From positions 2,666,001 to 2,730,000 of the forward strand of contig NZ_LT796768.1 in the NCBI RefSeq assembly GCF_900167475.1: a stretch of DNA of 64,000 bases. The letters run 5' to 3'. Source of the DNA: Aeromicrobium choanae. GTDB taxonomy: Bacteria; Actinomycetota; Actinomycetes; Propionibacteriales; Nocardioidaceae. Below the pieces are notes generated by a model that saw nothing but the letters and a program-made list of their open reading frames with translations, was not told the DNA's origin and made no database searches. Positions 59,458 to 64,000 of this stretch are shown one piece after another; the stretch's first letter is position 1; the number at the start of each line of letters is the position of its first letter. The position numbers were made by a program, and so were the translations under genes.

Positions 59458-60327
59458 ATGGGGGCCATGACGACGCGTGAGACGGGGCAGTGGCGGCGAG
59501 TGATCAGCGGGCTGTTCCCGCTCTGGGCCTGGCTGTTCCTGCTGGCCGTGGTGGCCGGGTTCGCCCTCGACGTCCCGATCGGGATCACGAGCCTCGCCGT
59601 CCTCGCGTTCTTCGCGCTGTGCCTCGTCCGCCCGCCGCGGCAGGACGACCGTGAGCCCGAGGTGGTCGACAGTCCCGTGCGCGGCACGTGGACGGTCGTG
59701 CACAGTCCCGTGTCGTCCGTGCCGAGCCACGGAGTTCGCGGCTACGGCCAGTCCCATGCGATCGACATCATCCACCCGCGACCCGAGGGCACCGAGCCGA
59801 CGTACCCCGTGTTCGGCGGGTTCGAGCGACCTGAGACGTTCAGCTCGTTCGGCGAGCCCATCCACGCCGTCGCCGACGGCACCGTGGTGAAGGTCCTCGA
59901 CACCCGGCGCGATCACCTCTCACGCACCTCGTGGCTCGCGTTCGCCTACATGATGGTGATCGACGGGCTTCGCGACCTCGGGGGAGCGGCGGCCGTCGTG
60001 GGCAACCACGTCGTCGTCGACCACGGCGCCGGCGTGTACTCCCTCTACGCCCACGTCCGTAGGGGCAGCGCGTCGGTCGCGGTCGGCGACCGAGTCGCGA
60101 CGGGGCAGGTGGTCGGCGAGGTCGGCAACTCGGGGAACACGTCCGAGCCGCACCTGCACGTGCAGCTCATGGACCACGCGGCGCCGCTGCGGGCCGCGGG
60201 CCTGCCGATGCGGTTCAGCGACATCAAGCAGCCCGAGGGTGCGGTCGACCGCGGGTGGACGAAGAAGGAGCCCGAGCTGGGGATCGAACCGGGGATGCCC
60301 GCCAACTTCCAGGTCTTCGAGGCCTGA
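59458..60327 (+). CDS. M23-family (LytM) peptidase, membrane-anchored
   Basis: An N-terminal cytoplasmic stretch leads into two hydrophobic helices (about 19-40 and 43-58), then an extracytoplasmic M23 peptidase domain (about 80-250). The metal-site segments are GYGQSHAIDII for the first and GNTSEPHLHVQL for the second, with GNHVVVDHGAGVYSLYAHV in between. Gly-Gly or peptidoglycan cross-bridge endopeptidase activity is the family norm. The first motif has H-x-x-D where HxxxD is usual, so activity needs checking. GAGG nine bases upstream supports ATG 59458; ATG 59467 is an alternative. Confidence 0.82.
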   Translation: MGAMTTRETGQWRRVISGLFPLWAWLFLLAVVAGFALDVPIGITSLAVLAFFALCLVRPPRQDDREPEVVDSPVRGTWTVVHSPVSSVPSHGVRGYGQSHAIDIIHPRPEGTEPTYPVFGGFERPETFSSFGEPIHAVADGTVVKVLDTRRDHLSRTSWLAFAYMMVIDGLRDLGGAAAVVGNHVVVDHGAGVYSLYAHVRRGSASVAVGDRVATGQVVGEVGNSGNTSEPHLHVQLMDHAAPLRAAGLPMRFSDIKQPEGAVDRGWTKKEPELGIEPGMPANFQVFEA

Positions 60328-60340
60328 CGGACAGGCGTGA

Positions 60341-60352
60341 CAGACTCGCCCC
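60341..60352 (+). promoter_or_regulatory. -10-like element (CAGACT) before the Nif3-like gene
   Basis: CAGACT at 60341-60346, six bases, then ATG 60353. One base off TANNNT. Confidence 0.35.
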
Positions 60353-61477
60353 ATGCCTTCGCTGCGTGACGTGATCGCCGTTCTCGACGGTCTCTACGAC
60401 CCCCGCTGGGCCGACGACTGGGATGCCGTGGGCACCGTCGTCGGCGATCCGAGCGCGCCGGTCTCCTCGATCCTGTTCGCGGTCGATCCGGTGCAGGCCG
60501 TCGTGGACGAGGCCGTCGAGCTGGGGGCCCAGCTCGTGGTCACGCATCACCCGCTCTTCCTCAAGGGGACCACCTCGGTGGCCGCCACGACGCCCAAGGG
60601 GCGGGTCGTCCACACCCTCATCTCGCACGGGATCGGCCTGCACACGTGCCACACCAACGCCGACTGTGCGCCGCGGGGCGTGAGCGAGTCCATGGCGACG
60701 ACGCTGGGCCTCACCGACGTGCGACCGCTCGAGGTCGACCTCGACCCGCCGATGGACAAGTGGGTCGTCTTCGTCCCGCGCGACGACGCCGATCGCGTCG
60801 TCGCGGCCCTGCACGAAGCGGGCGCCGGCAGCCTGGGCGACTACGACCGGGCCCAGTTCCAGAGTCCGGGCCGCGGGTCGTTCCGGCCGCTCGAGGGCGC
60901 CGATCCGGCGATCGGGTCGATTGGCGAGGTCGAGTGGGTGGACGAGGTCCGCGTCGAGGTCGTGGCCGACCAGTCGATCCGTGAGGACGTGCGCTCGGCG
61001 CTGCTGGCCGCGCACCCCTACGAGGAGGTGGCCTACGACCTCTGGCCCCTGGCCGCCCGGCCCAGCGAGCGCGGCTCGGGGCGCATCGGGCGCCTGCGCG
61101 AGCCGATTACGCTGGGCGCGTTCGCCGAGCATGTGCGCGGCTGCCTGCCTGCTCACGCGGGCGCCACCCGGGTCGCCGGCGACCTCGAGCGCACCATCGA
61201 GACCGTCGCGGTCTGCGGGGGATCGGGCGACTTCCTCCTCGGCACGGCCGACGCCGCCGGGGCCGACGTCTACGTCACCTCCGACCTGCGCCACCATCCC
61301 GTCAGCGAGCACCTCGAGCGGGCCGGCGCGTGCGCCGTGATCGACGTGCCCCACTGGGCCGCCGAGTGGACCTGGCTGCCCACCGTGGCGGCGGCGGTGC
61401 GCGAGGAGTTGGGCGATACGGTGAAGACCCACGTCTCCACGATCGGCACCGATCCCTGGAGCCGGACGTTGTCATGA
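60353..61477 (+). CDS. Nif3-like dinuclear metal-centre protein
   Basis: The 374-residue product has the Nif3 (YbgI) fold: WDAVGTVVGDP near the N-terminus, LVVTHHPLFLKG with the metal-binding HHP, and SGIGLHTCHTNADCAPRGV-like metal ligands, then a CutA/PII-like insertion (about 125-230), and the second half with VCGGSGDFLLGTA and DLRHHPVSEHLE. The long form with the insertion is common in actinobacteria. A GTP cyclohydrolase-like or FolE2-related activity has been proposed for the family; the true function is unsettled. The zinc-ribbon gene follows ten bases later. Confidence 0.92.
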   Translation: MPSLRDVIAVLDGLYDPRWADDWDAVGTVVGDPSAPVSSILFAVDPVQAVVDEAVELGAQLVVTHHPLFLKGTTSVAATTPKGRVVHTLISHGIGLHTCHTNADCAPRGVSESMATTLGLTDVRPLEVDLDPPMDKWVVFVPRDDADRVVAALHEAGAGSLGDYDRAQFQSPGRGSFRPLEGADPAIGSIGEVEWVDEVRVEVVADQSIREDVRSALLAAHPYEEVAYDLWPLAARPSERGSGRIGRLREPITLGAFAEHVRGCLPAHAGATRVAGDLERTIETVAVCGGSGDFLLGTADAAGADVYVTSDLRHHPVSEHLERAGACAVIDVPHWAAEWTWLPTVAAAVREELGDTVKTHVSTIGTDPWSRTLS

Positions 61478-61487
61478 GGAGTCGCAC

Positions 61488-62231
61488 GTGAAGGCTGAAC
61501 CGGTCGCCCAGCAGGCGCTGCTGGACCTGCAGGAGAAGGACTCGGCGCTGGCGCAGCTGACCCACCGCCGCAACACCCTGCCCGAGCACGCCGAGATCGC
61601 GGCCGTCGACGCCCGGATCCGCGAGATCGACGCCCGCCGGATCGAGGCGCAGACCCGCGTCTCCGACCTCGAGCGCGCGCAGGCCAAGGCCGACACCGAG
61701 GTGGAGCAGGTCAAGGCCCGCCGCACCCGTGACGAGGAGCGGATGGCCTCGGGCGCCATCTCGAACCCGAAGGACCTGTCGAGCATGCAGAGCGAGCTCG
61801 AAGCCCTCGCGCGCCGGATCTCCACGCTCGAGGACGAGGAGCTCGAGGTCATGGAGCAGCTCGAGACGGCCCAGGCCGAGCTGTCCCGGGCGCTCTCCGA
61901 GCTGGAGGCCGAGAACGCCACCCGCGACACCCTGGTGGCCGCGCGCGACGAGAAGGTCGCGGCGATCGACGCCGAGGCCGCCGAGGCCTCCGCCGGTCGC
62001 GAGAAGGTCCGCCCCCAGGTGCCCGACGACCTCTTCACGCTCTACCAGAAGCTCGCCGGCAACCACGGTGGCCTGGGCGCGGCCGCCCTGCGCGCCCGTC
62101 GCTGCCAGGGCTGCCACCTCGAGCTCAACGGCGCCGACCTGCGCGAGCTGCTCGCCGAGCCCGCCGACACCGTGCTCCGCTGCCCCGAGTGCAGCCGCAT
62201 CCTGGTGCGCACCTCCGAGCCCAGCGCCTGA
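61488..62231 (+). CDS. Coiled-coil zinc-ribbon protein (C4-type)
   Basis: A 247-residue cytoplasmic protein: a long antiparallel coiled coil (about 10-190, rich in E/A/R/L with NPKDLSSMQSELEALARRISTLEDE in its middle) followed by a C-terminal C4 zinc ribbon (RRCQGCHLELNGADLRELL and LRCPECSRIL). The pattern matches the CT398/FlaX-like family found before RNase H genes; its function is unknown, possibly nucleic-acid- or secretion-related. The stop overlaps the next ATG by one base (TGATG), so translation is coupled. Confidence 0.92.
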   Translation: MKAEPVAQQALLDLQEKDSALAQLTHRRNTLPEHAEIAAVDARIREIDARRIEAQTRVSDLERAQAKADTEVEQVKARRTRDEERMASGAISNPKDLSSMQSELEALARRISTLEDEELEVMEQLETAQAELSRALSELEAENATRDTLVAARDEKVAAIDAEAAEASAGREKVRPQVPDDLFTLYQKLAGNHGGLGAAALRARRCQGCHLELNGADLRELLAEPADTVLRCPECSRILVRTSEPSA

Positions 62232-63391
62232 TGGGCTGGGTGGCCGAGGCCGACGGAGGATCGCGCGGGAACCCCGGTCCTGCCGCCTACGGTTCGGCGC
62301 TGCTGAAGGACGGCGCTCTCGTCGCCGACCGCGGCGAGACGATCGGCGTCGCGACGAACAACGTGGCCGAGTACCGCGGCCTCATCGGCGCGCTCGAGCT
62401 CGCGCGCGAGCACGCCGGCGGTGAGCCGCTCGAGGTCCGCATGGACTCCAAGCTGGTCATCGAGCAGATGGCCGGGCGCTGGAAGATCAAGCACCCCGAC
62501 ATGAAGCCGCTCGCGATACGGGCGCAGGCGATCGTGCGCGACCTCGGCCCCGTCACGTGGACGTGGGTGCCGCGCGCACAGAACGCCCGGGCCGACGCGC
62601 TGGCCAACGCGGCCCTGGACGCGCAGAAGGCAGGCCGCTCGGGCCTCGTGTCGTCCTTCGACTCCACCCAGCCGGTGCAGCTGGCCGACGAGCCGCCGGA
62701 GCCGCCGGCGCTGTTCACCGAGCCCCGCGACGAGGCGAAGGACAAGAAGCCGGCGCTCGGCTGGCGCGGGTCGATGCACGGCGACCCCACCACCGTCATC
62801 CTGCTGCGCCACGGCGTCACGGCCCACACGCAGCGCAAGCTGTTCAGCGGCACCGGTGGCGAGGATCCGCCGCTGGTCGACGAGGGTGTCGAGCAGGCCC
62901 GCCATGCCGCGGCGTGGATCGCCGAGCGCGGGGGAGCGGACGCGATCGTGTCGTCCCCGCTGCAGCGCACCCGCCAGACCGCGGCCCAGGTGGCCGAGCG
63001 ACTCGGCCTGCCGGTCGAGATCGAGGAGGGCTTCGCCGAGGCCGGCTTCGGTGAGTGGGACGGCTTCTCGTTCGGCGACATCATGAAGCGCTGGCCGAAG
63101 GAGCTGGACTCCTGGCTCTCGTCCACCGCGGTCCCGCCGCCGGGTGGTGAGTCGTTCGACGCCGTCGCCACGCGCGTCGAGGCGGCGCGCGACCGGCTGC
63201 TGCAGCGTCACGCGGGCCGGACGGTGGTCGTGGCCAGCCACGTCACCCCGATCAAGCTGATGGTGCGGCTCGCGCTCGGCTCGGACATGGGCGTCATCCA
63301 CCGGATGGAGCTCGCGCCGGCCTCGATCACCACGATCACGTGGTGGCCCGACGGCACCCCGAGCCTGCGTAACTTCTCCGCCACGCCCTGA
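62231..63391 (+). CDS. Bifunctional RNase HI / acid phosphatase fusion
   Basis: The 386-residue product joins an RNase HI domain (about 1-140) with EADGGSRGNPGPAAYG, YRGLIGALEL and KLVIEQMAG (the DEDD residues) to a histidine phosphatase domain (about 185-385) with LRHGVTAHT (the RHG nucleophile motif) and VASHVTPIKL. The second half is like CobC/alpha-ribazole phosphatase; in mycobacteria this fusion (Rv2228c type) has both activities. It removes RNA from RNA-DNA hybrids and dephosphorylates a small metabolite, perhaps in cobalamin synthesis. The start overlaps the zinc-ribbon gene. It is convergent with yaaA (6-base gap). Confidence 0.94.
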   Translation: MGWVAEADGGSRGNPGPAAYGSALLKDGALVADRGETIGVATNNVAEYRGLIGALELAREHAGGEPLEVRMDSKLVIEQMAGRWKIKHPDMKPLAIRAQAIVRDLGPVTWTWVPRAQNARADALANAALDAQKAGRSGLVSSFDSTQPVQLADEPPEPPALFTEPRDEAKDKKPALGWRGSMHGDPTTVILLRHGVTAHTQRKLFSGTGGEDPPLVDEGVEQARHAAAWIAERGGADAIVSSPLQRTRQTAAQVAERLGLPVEIEEGFAEAGFGEWDGFSFGDIMKRWPKELDSWLSSTAVPPPGGESFDAVATRVEAARDRLLQRHAGRTVVVASHVTPIKLMVRLALGSDMGVIHRMELAPASITTITWWPDGTPSLRNFSATP

Positions 63392-63397
63392 TCTCGG

Positions 63398-64000
63398 TCA
63401 GCGCAGGATGACGTCGAGCCGCGTGGGGCCGGACGCCTCGACCGTCCAGCCGAGGTCGCGCAGGGCGTCGGCGAGCGTATCGGCGTCCTTGGCCTCGACG
63501 CCCTCGGCCAGCAGCTGACCCACGATCCGGCCCTTCGTGGCCTTGTTGCTGTGGCTGACGATCGAGCGCCTGCCGTCCGTCTCGGTCAGCACGCGCATCG
63601 TCACCGAGCCCGCAGGCGCCTGGCCCAGCGCGACGTAGGTGCCGGACCTCAGGTCGAGCACCAGCTCCCCCTCGGCGAGCTCGGCCAGCGCCCGGGGGAC
63701 CACCGGCTTCCAGCGGCTGGCGACGGTACCGAGTCGCGGCAGCGTCACCGAGCCACTCAGCCGGTAGGCCGGGATGAGGTCCTGCGGGCGCACCAGCCCG
63801 AACAGCGCCGACGCGATCGCCAGGCTCGCGCGGCCGCGCTCCTGCGCCGCGTCGTCGAGGTCCGCCCAGCCGAGCTCGGAGTAGAGCACCCCGGTGTAGA
63901 CCTCGATCGCCGGCGCGGTGGGCTTCTCGCGCAGTCGCGTGTTCCGGGCGATGTCGTCGGCCTGCGTCGGCCCGAGACCGAGGATCTCGGCGGCACGCTT
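63398..64000 (-). CDS. yaaA: Peroxide stress protein YaaA (partial, 5' end outside window)
   Basis: Reading runs off the right edge without a start; the visible 200 residues are the C-terminal part of a YaaA/UPF0246 protein. Family features are AIEVYTGVLYSELGW, the ASALFGLVRPQDLIPAYRLSGSVTLP segment and IVSHSNKATKGRIVG. YaaA lowers free iron and DNA damage under peroxide stress in E. coli. It is convergent with the RNase H fusion gene. Confidence 0.92.
   Translation of the reverse strand, partial: KRAAEILGLGPTQADDIARNTRLREKPTAPAIEVYTGVLYSELGWADLDDAAQERGRASLAIASALFGLVRPQDLIPAYRLSGSVTLPRLGTVASRWKPVVPRALAELAEGELVLDLRSGTYVALGQAPAGSVTMRVLTETDGRRSIVSHSNKATKGRIVGQLLAEGVEAKDADTLADALRDLGWTVEASGPTRLDVILR

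Overview
The window is very GC-rich DNA with densely packed genes, many GTG starts and short or overlapping gene junctions. The gene content is actinobacterial: an NrtR-nadABC-nadS NAD operon, an ImuA'/ImuB/DnaE2 mutasome behind an actinobacterial SOS box, DUF3145, DUF3052, a homodimeric AceE, an AhpE-type peroxiredoxin and an RNase H/phosphatase fusion. The mix suggests Propionibacteriales/Nocardioidaceae (for example Aeromicrobium or Nocardioides). That placement is an inference from gene content, not a measurement. The DNA looks chromosomal. I saw no prophage, insertion sequence, CRISPR array or rRNA gene.

Layout. 1-7.4 kb: acyl-CoA metabolism (end of a thiolase, meaB, enoyl-CoA hydratase, etfBA), with a small membrane protein, a PH-domain protein, a CnoX-like protein, a GNAT-Nudix fusion and an acetyltransferase. 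7.6-13.0 kb: a peptide-type ABC importer with a lipoprotein binding protein, two permeases and a fused double ATPase. 13.1-18.9 kb: the SOS mutasome imuA'-imuB-dnaE2. 19-20.3 kb: a short Eis-like acetyltransferase followed by a ten-copy 33-bp tandem array inside a palindromic intergenic element. 20.3-25.7 kb: the nrtR-nadA-nadB-nadC-nadS operon behind a promoter covered by two matching palindromes. 25.7-30.7 kb: a poorly characterised secretion-type locus (two lipoproteins, a 662-aa protein, a 114-aa protein, a WXG100-like protein and a secreted PKD protein). 30.7-38.6 kb: Lrp-like RAM domain, thiL, amidase, rpmB, DAK2 protein, recG, rsmD, coaD. 38.6-42.1 kb: dinB and a lower-GC secreted SGNH hydrolase that looks acquired. 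42.2-48.6 kb: yceD-like gene, rpmF, rnc, mutM, dgt, dnaG, a short sigma-like gene running into tRNA-Asn, and tRNA-Met. 48.6-56.3 kb: HAD phosphatase, DUF3145, alpha/beta hydrolase, PAP2-like membrane enzyme, aceE, DUF3052, peroxiredoxin, tRNA-Val. 56.3-64 kb: VOC protein, a frameshifted TfoX-like gene, a RecQ-phosphoribosyltransferase fusion, M23 peptidase, Nif3-like protein, zinc-ribbon coiled-coil protein, RNase H/phosphatase and the end of yaaA.

Themes. Genome maintenance is heavily represented (ImuA'/ImuB/DnaE2, DinB, RecG, MutM, Dgt, DnaG, RecQ-like). Many genes at transcription-unit starts have a TANNNT-type -10 hexamer only 6-7 bases before the start codon, which predicts leaderless mRNAs. 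The least explained parts are the 26-30.7 kb secretion-type locus, the 33-bp array, the sigma-like gene overlapping tRNA-Asn, and the RecQ-phosphoribosyltransferase fusion.
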